Below, piece after piece: positions 11,061-22,300 of a DNA stretch of 64,000 nt. Numbering within the stretch: position 1 is the first letter of the stretch; every line of letters starts with the position of its first letter. The stretch is from positions 750,001 through 814,000 of the forward strand of contig JAYKKM010000250.1 in the NCBI GenBank assembly GCA_035772405.1, given 5' to 3'. The translations under genes were made by a program, and so were the position numbers. The stretch comes from Chrysogorgia sp. JL179-B06. Lineage: Eukaryota; Cnidaria; Anthozoa; Scleralcyonacea; Chrysogorgiidae. Under the pieces are notes generated by a model. It searched no databases. It was not told where the DNA came from and saw only the letters and a list, made by a program, of their open reading frames with translations.

Positions 11061-12377
11061 AAGGTTCGTCCTCCTCTCGGCCGGCTGCCAAAACTAATTC
11101 GCTTAATGAATCGTGAGTTCGCTCAATGGACAATCTATGGCAGATTGTCAAAGTTTTCCGTAAAGGACAAACCATTGTATTCCTTCAAGGTGTTGATGGA
11201 AGATTTCAAGGAGCAGTTTTCGCTGGCAACGGTGTTCTCCTCCCTCCAACTACTACCTGGTCATCGCATCCGTATTACCTGCCCAGATGAAGAAGCCGCC
11301 ACCATGCTGATGGCAACTGGTCTCTCGTTTCGTGGCTTTCCAGTCGCGTTAACATGAGAGAAATTCCAACGATTGGTAAGAGTTCATCGGCTTCCTTACG
11401 AAATGGACCTTGCATATATCAAACAGACCCTGGAAGCATAGGTAAAGTTGAAGGCGTCAAACGTGAGTACGACGAAATTTGTACTGGCGTAATTATTGTT
11501 AAAATGGATGTTAGCAAACCCATTCCCTTGCGTATTGAGGTTCGTGGTCAACCGCCTTTGTTATTTATCGCGGTCAAGTGCGAACTTGGGTAAAACGGGG
11601 CACGAAAATCGCTCGTTTCCAAACCGTCGTGCTCCCACCAACCAACACACCCCAACCGAGACACCTGTTCACACCATCATACCACCAACACCAGCTGCCG
11701 CCCCTGAGAACACCGGCAATACGGAAAACCCGGTGGCGCAAGCAGAAACAGATGGGTGCCTGCTTAAAAGGAAACTTCCTGAAACATCTCTTGAACAAGA
11801 TCTAACGGTCTCCAACTTGGAAGAGGATGAGCTGGTGAATACCATTTGTGGTCTCGACGATGGTGGAGCCCCAGGAGCGACCACATCGAAAGACACCAGC
11901 GTCGCTATAGTTAACTGACCAACGTTCCCGTTATCACTGACATGCCTCGCTCCAAACCCCAAAGATACAGACTCCCCTGTCCCTAACACCACAACTTCCA
12001 CGAAAACTGACGATACCCCACCAAACTAATCCAAACCCTTTTAAAGACGTCACAAGACGTAGATCGGGACCAAAACGGGTGGCTACTGCCGCAAAAACAC
12101 CCACCATTGGGCGTTGACCCAACAGCCCGAAAACGTACCGCACCAACCCGAATCACGTCCTCTACGTGACGACGCAAAGAAGTCCAGACACCCACCGAAA
12201 AACCAAACGAATTCATCACTCCTTCGGATACACTGAAGTACTCAGAAGTGACGCGTGGTCCTATTCCGTAGCCAAATTTACTCCGGATTGGGGAGATGAT
12301 ATTTTATCCAGCGAAGAGCTATTTGCTGACACGAAGGAAGAAAGGGAGACCGTTTTTCTTCTTAAACACTAATTTGT
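11061..12377 (+). pseudogene. Tx1-like LINE 5' leader and ORF1
   Basis: It starts with the leader word AAGGTTCGTCCTCCTCTC that is also at 16797 and, slightly changed, at 32624. ORF1 runs in three frame segments: IYGRLSKFSVKDKPLYSF and LLPGHRIRITCPDEEAATMLM (11100-11357); an RLVRVHRLPYEMDLAYIKQTLE, EYDEICTGVIIVKMD segment (11360-11593); and a knuckle remnant (KTGHENRSFPNR, with a Cys replaced by Phe) plus a Pro/Thr-rich tail ending at 11918. The last 450 bases are weakly coding. It is the closest relative in the window of the ORF1 at 32700-33760. Confidence 0.8.
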
Positions 12378-13190
12378 TTTCAATTTGACACAAATCTTAA
12401 CATTAAACGTTCAGGGCCTTCGGACGCCTCACCACCGCAAAGTATTTATCGAATGGTTGAACTGCTTCAAACCGGACATCATCTGCACGCAAGAAACACA
12501 ACCGATTTCGTGTGCCGAATTTGAGTGATGGTTCAAAATCACACCTTGCAAGTATGTTTCTTCCCCAGACACTGTTTGCAGCTGTGGGGTTGGAATCCTT
12601 ATTTCCCCTTTTTTTGACATTTTACAAACTTGGCGGGACAACTCCGGTCGTCACGTCGCAACCGAACTAACGTAATAGTACATTGCATTTATGTACCCAA
12701 CGACAACTCGGAACGCGAAAAACTTTTTTGGATCAATTTGCCCAACAGTGGACCCTATCATACCTAATACCCTTCAATACCGTCACAGACCCAACCATGA
12801 ACCGTTTTGGATGTAATCTTGCCTCACCATGGGCTCCTACATGCTCTCCCAGATTCGAGAACCTGATGACGGCTACCGATTCAGTTGATATATGGCGTTT
12901 GCATAATCCTACGCCATTATCCAAGGTCTTTCTCTTTGGCTGCGAAGGCCCAGGCATGCATCACACAACATGTAGACGATACAACCGTTTTTGTAACCAC
13001 TGACTTTTCCACCCTTCGCATCTTTGAACTTTTTGCTGCCTATGAGCTGGCCAGTGGTGCCAAACTGAACCGTGATAAATGCCATGGTTTATGGCTTGGT
13101 CGTTGGTCAAACCGTAAAGATCCGGTACTGTTCCCATCCAATGGTCGAACTCGGCAATATCAATTCTAGGGTGCACCTTTGGCCCTGCCA
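12378..13190 (+). pseudogene. Tx1-like LINE ORF2 with large internal deletion
   Basis: An endonuclease start (LTLNVQGLRTPHHRKVFIEW, PDIICTQET) is followed by stops. From about 12950 the frame holds the RT catalytic core variant QHVDDTTVFVTT, with Tyr-Ala replaced by His-Val before the Asp pair, then ELASGAKLNRDKCHGLWLG typical of Tx1/L1 palm-thumb sequence. Most of the endonuclease and the RT fingers are absent. It is non-functional. Confidence 0.75.
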
Positions 13191-14740
13191 TTCCGGCTGC
13201 CACTATTTGGGATCATGTTGTTCGCAAGATCGAATACACCATCTCCACCTGGTCAAAGCACACACTTTTCAATTTCCTAACGATGTCTTCCATGAGACTT
13301 TGCAGTCTTATGGTAGAGTCGTTTCCGTCAAACACCTACCGGTAAAGGGGTTTCCTCAGGTACAATTGGGCACTTGTATGGTGAGTATGAGTATCCATTC
13401 CACGATACCAGCATTTATAATGGTGACAGGCTTTCGTTGTAAGGCCAACTACAAAGGAAAAGTAATTAATTACCGGTTTCCACTGCCACTTGCCCGGACA
13501 CACTGTCCAGATCTGTCCTCAGCGACAGGTAGCTGCCACTTATGCGGCTGTAACAAAGTCGCTTACGCCGCCCCGCACTGAGGCTTCTGCATTCTGCAAG
13601 CACTATGGTTCGAACCACCTGGCCATTGAGCGGGAACGAGTCTTGTCAATCATGGGTCTTTCTGGTACCCTGTCAGATAATGATGGCACTTCTCAACCAT
13701 CTATCACAGTCCACCAGTCTCCCCGATCTGTCTCGTACTGTGCAAAGAGATGTATCGTCCTTCCCAGAGGTTATTTCCCACCAGTCTCAGGACAGTTCGG
13801 AATCGACTTCTGGCTCTTCTAGTACCAGTACCAGTACCAGTTCACCTCAATCTGAGCTTGAACAGAACACCCCGGATCTGCCATTTCTTCCGCCTTGTAA
13901 TTCCTTGACGGACACCTCCTTAGAGGAGATGGCCTGTAAAGGGAGAAAAAGAGCAAATCCGAGATAAATAATATCCGATGAGGAAGACTCTACGCATCCT
14001 TTCCTAGAGCCATCTATTGCCGGATCGGATTCCGCATGCGACACTGGAGATGACCTGGAATCTATTCCGAACACCACTATTCCGGTTAATATTGACCCTC
14101 CTGCTGCGACATCGGCGAGACGCGGCGGGACGAGCACCACCTGGTGCTTTCACATTTGGTGAAGACTCGGATAGGGTTGCAGCAGCATAGTCCTCGGAAC
14201 AACCGTACGTTGGATCGACCAGATGTACAGTGGTTGGAGCAGCAGGTGATTTGGCAGTGTTGCTCTGTTCGACAGTCGTGGACAAAAGGGTTTAATAAAG
14301 TCCCATTACAGTGAGAGTTTGGGAATTATCACACCCTCTCCTGAATTACAGACCCATCGAACGATCGGGTTCAGGCTGTCCTCCCTGCCTCCACCGTCAC
14401 TTTGGAGTGCAGAACGGTCATTCCAGAATCCCCTCTTGGTGGTTCCACACAAGAAACTGTGGATAAACCCCAAGACAGATAGATGGACCTTCCTCTCCTG
14501 CTCAGTGACACTGAGTGTGATATCCCTGGCCATGAGGCTTGGGACAATGACGGCTGCAACACACCGCAGTCTCCACACACCAGCACTATTGGGGCTGTAT
14601 GTGACTCGGCACTTTTTTCTGACGTGGAAAGTACACACGGCTCATCTTCATCTGACTCAGATGATTTATCGACTAACACTGAGGATGTTCCTCGTTGTGA
14701 GATTGAGGCTCTTCTGGGCATCTATTCCAATTAATGACAA
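13190..14740 (+). pseudogene. Tx1-like LINE ORF1, frameshifted
   Basis: The copy begins inside ORF1: FQFPNDVFHETLQSYGRVVS, VKHLPVKGFPQVQLG, then a knuckle split by a frame change (PGHTVQICPQRQVAATYAAV). The acidic Ser-rich tail spans 13800-14740, including SLEEMACKGRKRANPR and CDIPGHEAWDNDG, both related to the copy at 18640-19080. At least three frame changes occur. ORF1 would bind the element RNA in an intact copy. Confidence 0.75.
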
Positions 14741-14935
14741 TTAATAAAAGAGTTACCTTCCTCCACTGGTTACAGGTTTAAAGGCAGACATTATCTGCCT
14801 TCAGGAGTCGCATGCTGCTTCTCATGCCACATTTCGATAATGGTTTGCCAATTCTGGTTATGCTTGGCTTCTTTGTCTATTTCAAATAAGCGGGTTGGTA
14901 CAGCAATCCTTGTTGCATCCTTGTTGCAGTTGATC
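14740..14935 (+). pseudogene. Tx1-like LINE endonuclease start, truncated
   Basis: A short continuation of the preceding copy: LKADIICLQESHAASHATF then WFANSGYAWL, as in AP-endonuclease N-termini. It stops at about 14935, where R2-type sequence begins. Confidence 0.65.
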
Positions 14936-16250
14936 ATTGAAGCTGACATTCAGGCTGTAAAGATTCTTTCGTGTTCTGACCCTATTGTAACCCACATCGC
15001 CAATGTCAGGATGCATGCTTCTCAATATACTCCTACCCAAGCCTTGAAGTCCAATTTCCTGTCGTCTCTGCCTGACGATCGGCTCAAGAACATGCGGTAT
15101 CGCGTCCGCTCCATCTGGACTAGAACCCGCCAATCTACTCACAAGATTGGTGTTCAGATTCGCTTTAACAACAACCTTCCAATCATGTCCGCAACTGAAT
15201 CTGACCCTGTCGCAGTCAAGAACGCAAGCAGATTCCTTTACTTCCATACACAAGATACATACGCCTCCACTCTTTTCTCATCTCTTCCTGATCCAGGTAA
15301 AGTAGCCCGTGCACTCACCCTTGACACCTTCGCAAATGGTTCAATATGGCAATACCACAGCCTTAACCTAGGTTCAGGGATTTGCATTTTATCCACCGCG
15401 CCTGCCTTAACTGCATTCCGCTGAACAGTGTGAAGAGCCGCTGGTCAAATACTAACCCAAAATGTCGCAAGTGTTCATCTACCAAGATCCTTCCTCATGT
15501 TCTGTGCCATTGGAAACCGAATATAATAAACATCAAATGCTATTCGCTAAACGAATATAATAAATATCAAATGCTAAACGTATTTCAAATGCTATTCGGT
15601 CCGGCACTGTTTCGATTGACCAGACAGTTGAAGGATCCAACTGCCTTCTTCGCCCTGACATTGCTATTGAGGATAACAATAATATAATTATTATTGATGT
15701 ATGTTGTCCCTTTGACAATGATGTTGACGCACTTCGTATGGCGGAAAAACCAAGTACGCTGGTTTAAAGAAGTTCTTCGCCGACCAAGGCAAGAAGCGCG
15801 ACGTTTTTGGTTTTGTTATTGGCACCCTTGGGACGTGGTACCCCTCCAATGAGACTATCGTGTGTCACATCGATCCTATAGTTCTTTGTTCAGGAAATTA
15901 TACTGTTCTGATGTGATTCAGGGATCCACCAACATCTACCATGACCACCTTGGTGTAGATGATGATGACAATGATGCTGCTCCTGCTGTTGACCCTCTCA
16001 CAGATGCCTCCCCCAGTGTTGCTGATCTTGGAAATGTCGCCCCTGTTGAGCATGTTTTTGGTGGCACCATTCCAGTTGATGTTTCTCCATGGATCTCTCC
16101 CACTGGTGATTTTTGTCCGTCGGTTAACAGCCCTGATGACAACTCTATTCCAGCTACCATTCCTACTGGTTTTTCCATCTCCATCCATGATGCATACTCC
16201 ATCGCTGCTGCCGCCATCCCTCCTAAAAAGTAGTCACGCTGCCAGCAACA
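14936..16250 (+). pseudogene. R2/NeSL-type LINE 3' region: CCHC and restriction-like endonuclease
   Basis: ORF 14936-15424 is the linker after RT. Then FIHRACLNCIPLNSVKSRW leads to the knuckle CRKCSSTKILPHVLCHW, where the last Cys ligand is Trp. Next comes the restriction-like endonuclease core LLRPDIAIEDNN, IIIIDVCCPFDND (about 15640-15720), in a different frame. The C-terminus (SLFRKLYCSDVIQGSTNIYH plus an acidic tail) ends at 16233. RLE-type LINEs usually insert site-specifically. The same C-terminal words occur near 24630-24690. Bases 16251-16690 are AT-rich and probably 3' UTR, with no gene seen. Confidence 0.8.
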
Positions 16251-16796
16251 TTATTATTAGTTTATTAACTTTTAATAATTAACTTTACCTAAACTTTTCT
16301 TTAATCTATCCTACAAACTATCATCTTCATTTAATCTGAACAATTTAGCAAAACAAATTTTTTTTGTCTGCTCATCTCAATTTATTGATCTTCCCTTACA
16401 TGATTAGACTCGAAATAAGAGTACCCTACACTCATTAAGTCCACACAAGAATTATTGCAGACTTCTAACTTTTACTCTTCCTGATTTCAAACCTCTTACC
16501 TTATTTTATTCTACACAAGGATATATATGTATATTTTATCCTTTACTACTTATTTGCATGACCTTATAAGGCACTATTTGTAATTATATACATCGTATAA
16601 GCTAGTCCCATCACCTGTAGATTATTTAACTTGTAATAAAAATCAATTACGTTTGCAGTACACATACGAAATCTTGATGGGATTCCTCTCCAGCCTACTT
16701 GTGCTATGGCAAAACACGTAGAGGTACCCACAGGCTTGCTCACTGTAAGTCGTCGCCAAAGAAAATTGCCACACTAGCTGAGTCTAGCTGCAGAGC

Positions 16797-17885
16797 AAGG
16801 TTCGTCCTCCTCTCAGCCGGCTACCAACGCTACAATGGCATCAAGAGGGAGATCACTACTGTTTGAAACGGAAGATGCGACCACCGGAGTTGGCCCGATT
16901 CTCCACACAGAAGTCCTCCACAGCCTAGTCGAAGCTGGTATATCCAGAGAAGAGGTATAAGGAATAGAATATGCATCACAAACCAAATGGTTTATCATAT
17001 TCTATCGCACCGGGAAAAGAAACGCAAACATTGCCAAAGAAATAAAACTACGTGGCAAGACAATCAAATTAGCCCAAACTACACAACCCACCGATACACA
17101 AGGGTACGAGTTTACGGATATCACTTGAACGCAGACCCAAAACTTCTGGAAAAAGTCCTAAAATATTATGGCCCAGTAAAGTAGACCAAACCGACGGCTC
17201 ATGTGATATGAAAACTGGGACGAAAGAGGTCACAATGGAAATCCAAAAACAGATGCCGTCATTTATCAACGTCAATTGCCCCAAATGTGGGCAACGCAAG
17301 ATATAATTTCTGGCAGTGGGGACCTGCGTTCGTGCTCGTCCCCTTCGTACAGAAATCAAACTCAACAATCCACTTGAAATTCACACTCCAGCCGAAACAA
17401 CATTCGATCGTCGAGCTGTCGAACAAGATCATGAATAACCCGACATCGAACGAAATCCATCCCACATCCTTTACGAAATCGTCACACAAGAATTCCAAAG
17501 TCATCGACTCTGACGAAAAAGAAGCAATCCCAATCACGAACCCTCACAAACAACATCTCGATCCTATCGAATATCACAGACCGCCACAACCCATCGTTCA
17601 GCACACACATCGATCCCATCCACACACGAACGTCGACGTGTCATCCTTGCCACCCAACTCACACCGATCGCTTATGGTGATCATTCCCTCTACTCGCTCA
17701 CAAAGTCTCCTCAATTCCATGGCCGTACGCGTCGCACCCACGCCATTGATTCACATGCGTCATGCAAATTCATCTCCCACAACAATTCGCCATAAAAATA
17801 TCTATGACCACATACACCAAAAGGAAAACACCCGTCGTCAACGTTTTGGTCGAATTAACGAACTCTGAACTTGCGCCCAGGTTTC
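16797..17885 (+). pseudogene. Tx1-like LINE 5' leader and ORF1
   Basis: The leader AAGGTTCGTCCTCCTCTC is followed by ORF1 from ATG 16835: PILHTEVLHSLVEAGIS, a stop near 16957, IEYASQTKWFIIFYRT, KEIKLRGKTIKLAQTTQP, then in other frames LNADPKLLEKVLKYYGPVK and a half zinc knuckle NCPKCGQRK. A Pro/His/Ser-rich tail (17287-17868) follows. The stretch 17718-17866 matches the sequence around the 5S-derived segment at 32238-32460 but lacks most of the 5S part. Broken by several frameshifts. Confidence 0.7.
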
Positions 17886-20225
17886 TTCCTTGGGCGAGGG
17901 TGCAACCACTGATAAGGTTCCATCTGTTAATCCCTTGTTGGATATTCCCTCTCCTGAAGAGGATTTTCTACTCTTTGAGCACCTGAATGTACTTCATCTG
18001 AAGTCCGTGCATGTGATAAGGCCATCGTCTCTATAAAAACCGCTCAGAGTAACCTCTCGGGTCCTTACCAGAATCATCAACCTCAGTAGCAGCCTCATGA
18101 GGAAGAGCCTAGATCTGCAAAATTGCAGATTTTCGGGGTATCCATCTAACCCCAGAAGCTGCGTACGAACATCTAACGCTGGTGTTTGTGGAACTTGCTC
18201 CTGTGCAGTTCCCAAATAACGATTTTAAGGAAGCCCTTTCGCAGTTCGGCAGAGTTGCATCTGTAAAGCACCTGCCTGTAAAGGGCTACCCAAACATTCA
18301 GTCGGGTACCCGCATGATCACCATGCACCTTATGCAATCCATCACGACCTTTATCAAAATAGCAGGCTATCGGTGTCAGATCGAGTATAACGATCAGCCG
18401 ACCACCTGCTTTGGTTTTGGCAAATTAGGCCACACTGTTAAACACTATCCTGGGCATACATCTGATGCTAGGTCGGACATGAGGCCACCACCACCGCCTC
18501 CTCCCCCACCGCCACATCCATCTTGGAGTGGAGAAGATTTATTTTCCTTGTTCTCTGAGGAACCCTCAGTAGATCGCACCTCGAGGGTTGAGGATGACAC
18601 CCTTTTGGTAACCATCGCGACACATCTTCCGCCATGCAACTCCTCCACTGAGGTTTCACTGGAGGAGATGGCGGCGCCAAAGGGGACAAAACGGCTCCTT
18701 CGATTACGAGCAAAAACTACCTTTACTGGACCTTCCATCTGATCAGGAATCGATTCCTGATACGATGGTGGATGTGTCCATTGATCTGGATGCCTTACTT
18801 ATCCATCTCGCCACTGCTGCCACGGTAAATGAAGCTCCGACTACAGTGCCCATTACGTACACTGCAACACAGATTCCTACTTCCTTGGCTTCGGTCGAGG
18901 TACAATACCTGAGTGGTGTGGAAGTTGTACCACCCTCTCCTATCGAGACACGCCGCAAGGTGCGTCTTCGTATCGTGCCAACCGTTCCTTCCAAGGCGGG
19001 GACCACAGATTGCCAACCTCCATCCCAGGCTGATTCTACGGACCAGGATGTTCCAGGTCACGAAATTTGGCCCGAGGACCATGATAACAGCCAAACTGGA
19101 GCTTTTGCTTATACCCCCGAAAACACACACGTTCCTTCGAAATCAAGAGAATGAATTTGGCGCCACTTCTGATCCTAGCTCTGCCGGGTTCTCCGACAAC
19201 ACCGCACAGGACGGTCATTCTGGAATGGCAGTGTTTCTAACCAGACTTGAAAAGTTGCTTGACGTGAGTGAGGATGGGCCGTATGCCGATCCCGCCTAAT
19301 TGCTATCAACCTCTAACTTCACGTTCAAATTACTAACTCTGAACATAAACGGTCTAAATGACCGTACAAAAAGAACTACTTTCGTACAATGGCTTTACTG
19401 TGAAGGCGGATATTGTATGTCTGCAAGAAACACGCAAAATCGCATGCTACTTTGAGAGCAAGGTTTTCTTCCGGATATGCGGTTGCTTCCTCGTCTTATC
19501 TCAAACAAACGAGTAGGCACCGCTATCCCTATTCACACTCAACACCAGCTCGAAAAGGTGTGATGAGGCTGGCCGTTTTATGCAATCGGAGGTAATGATG
19601 GACGAGGAAAGGGTGCGTTTTGTATCTTTATACGCCCCTGGCCGAAATCCAGAGAGGAAGAAGTTTTTTCTTCCCTACATTGATCTGGCTGTACCCACAT
19701 GTGGGGATTTCAACGCCGTACTGGATCCCACGCTGGACCGGCGCCATCCGCCGTCGTACCAGCGTGCAACATCGAACTTATTGCAGAGAGTGTATCTGCT
19801 TTGCAGTCACTTCTTTCTGCAACTAATACCTTTAAAGTATGGCGGATTGGGCCTGGGTATTGGAAATTTAATACTTCCACACTCCAAGATTTGGAGTATT
19901 GTAAACTAATTAACTCTTTTTGGACCTTTTGGTGATCGCAAAAAAATGACTTCTCCAATCCTTCAGACTGGTGGGATATGGGGAAAAGCGTCTGTTGGGG
20001 ACTCTTCTGTCTTCGCTGAGCTCTGTGCCGTTCAGGAAGACCTGCGCGCTTACGAGATCAGAGAAGCTGGAGCTGCTCAAGTGCGTGCCAGGTGTCGGAC
20101 GAGGGGGAAAAGTCTACTGCCTATTTATTTTCTTTGGAGAAGAATCACCATGAAAAAAAGACCATGTTAGCCATAAAAGATCCTTCCACCTCAGTCGTAC
20201 GCCAGGACTCTCTTGCCAAGTGATC
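17886..20225 (+). pseudogene. Tx1-like LINE ORF1 and endonuclease
   Basis: ORF1 (18182-18742) has PNNDFKEALSQFGRVASVKH, a degenerate knuckle (CFGFGKLGHTVKHYP, second Cys replaced by Phe), a ten-residue proline run and SLEEMAAPKGTKR. The C-terminal part continues in other frames to LEKLLDVSEDGPYADPA (ends 19299). ORF2 starts near 19325 with LLTLNINGLNDRTK, then VSLYAPGRNPERKKFFL and CGDFNAVLDPTLDRR (19610-19750), the endonuclease GDFN motif. A deletion then joins it to the endonuclease-RT linker (VQEDLRAYEIRE). The RT is missing. Confidence 0.8.
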
Positions 20226-20639
20226 CTAGAGCTGTAAAAGTTCTATCAGGGAGTCTACAGTGACCTACAAAGTTGCTGCAGGTGGATTCATGCTCCAAGT
20301 TCGCTGAACCTGGTAACACCCACACAACTCTATGAGCTTTTCAATACCTTTGTGGTTGTTGTGCAGTGGGATTGGTGTCTCCACGAGAGCGTATCTTGTG
20401 CGCCTGGCCATCTTAGTCTGGTGTCGTGGAATCCTGCTGTGTGGTGCCCAGGGCTGCTGCCTTCATGTGAGAACACAGTGTGCTTTTTTGCACCTCTCAC
20501 ACTTGTGTGTTTATAGTTTAGTATGGCTATTCCATACGCTAATCGGGTTATGCTTGGCACAATATCGATACTTGCACTCTGTTCTGCTCCCACACTTACT
20601 GTGCGAGAGCTAAATGAAGAGATCAATAATTCCTTCCCA

Positions 20640-21090
20640 GACCGGCAGAACTCCTGTCTATCCTAATTTACAGGGGGCGTAAATTCCGACTCACCCTGGA
20701 TTCCTCTAACACCTGGAGGGCACTATCTATCACGGGCTCACCTTCAGGGGCCGCCCTTTGGTTCTTAAAATCTGTGGGTTACCGTGACTGAGCTCCCATA
20801 CGGGTTTCCTCCCGAGATTATCTCGGCTGCTCTACGTCCTTATGGGACATTCAATAGGTCAAAATGGATACCTGTATGGGTAGAGCCACAGGGACGCAGT
20901 TGGCAAAATGACCATTCGCACCAATATCCCGTCAAGCATCCGTATCGCTGGCCATGGGTGCAATGTTTTTTATTGGGGACAGACCCGCACTTGTTTCAGG
21001 TGTGGGTGCACTGGACATCTAAGCAAAAACAGTCCCATCGAGACCCCCCACCATTGGGTCCGAACAGCGCAACATCTTAGCAACCGGCCA
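20640..21090 (+). pseudogene. LINE ORF1 fragment with CCHC knuckle
   Basis: Two overlapping frames give an RRM-like piece (ELPYGFPPEIISAALRPYG) and, after a frame change near 20900, TIRTNIPSSIRIAGHGCNVF followed by the zinc knuckle CFRCGCTGHLSKNSP (final Cys replaced by Ser). It is a different ORF1 subfamily from its neighbours. Confidence 0.65.
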
Positions 21091-22300
21091 CCACCTTCCG
21101 GTGGCGGAGCTGGTGCGACCCGAGGCATCCTCATACTTCGGTTAGGGTCCTTTAAGCCATTACTGTCCCTAGGTAAAGGCTTTGCAAGCTAGGATTGGTG
21201 ATTGTCGCAAGCGGGATACAACACCCCTGCAACTCGTAATTCACCGCAGTGCAGTCTGTCGGAGCAGGACGTAAAATTTATTGGACACAGCCATTAATTT
21301 TGGGCGTTAGTCGGTGAACGCATTTCCAGCTACGTCATTGTCGGATTCTTACGAACCACAAGTTGGTGGGTCTGAACAGAGCCTCACTTTCGAGCGGCCG
21401 TATCATTGAGAATGTTTTCAGGCGTACGGAGGTGGTCACACCCCTTTTTATGATATAAGTACTTATGCTGGTACTTCCGTGAGGTCATTATTGATTGCAC
21501 CGAGGCCCATTGCACTGGCAGGGTTCTCTTAATACTGTCAGGGATGTGATTTTCAAAACAAGATCAAGTGTAGTATCTGTTCTTATCAGCTTAATCACTT
21601 TGGTTTCGAGGAGTGTTCACCATGTGTTGGTTGTGGTGGATCCATGCTCTAGGTTGCTAACCTAGTAACACTGCTTGAACACACACTCTTGTCTGCTGAG
21701 ACAAGCACATCTCTGGTTCTTAGAACCTTTGTTGGATTTGCTGTTGGTTGAAGCTGCGAAAGCCGGGTGTCTTGTGCTCTACAAGTAATTGTCCCCGTGC
21801 CTAGCACCAGCGTTCGCTAATCCATACGCGCTATTTTGTTTGGCTTTCTGGGCATTTTTCTGCTTCTTTCAGAACCAGTGTTGCATTTGTTCTAGGAAGA
21901 CCGTCTTTCTTCTCAATTAGGCTTTATATTCGTTTTAGCAGCTTATACAAGTATGCTGTGTAAGCTGTTCCAGTTTTATTTTTGATATTATATTACTATT
22001 TCCGACTGGCGAAGACTTTACCTGCTTGACAGGCCAAGTACCGAACCACTCGAACGCTTTCTTTCAGTTTAAGTTTCCCTTCTTCGTATTTATAGTCTAT
22101 AGGCTGACCGCAAAAATCAGGCTGGCTACCAATCCAATTGTGACGCTTTATCAGTTTAGTTTGTTATATTTTATGTTTTATATAGTCGAACACAGGTTGT
22201 TTCATCGTTATCATAAAGTACTTTATCTTCGCAATAGTATCCCGTTCTTTGTCTTGATACTATTTTCTATCTCTTTCTTTAAAAACCATGATTTTAATCA
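21091..22300. other. Interval without a convincing gene
   Basis: Mostly non-coding. The stretch 21556-21640 matches 8505-8540 in part and may encode a short Cys-rich piece (KCSICSYQLNHFGFEECSPC). The hydrophobic frame from 22026 is AT-driven until its end, which joins the R2-type N-terminus. Confidence 0.5.
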
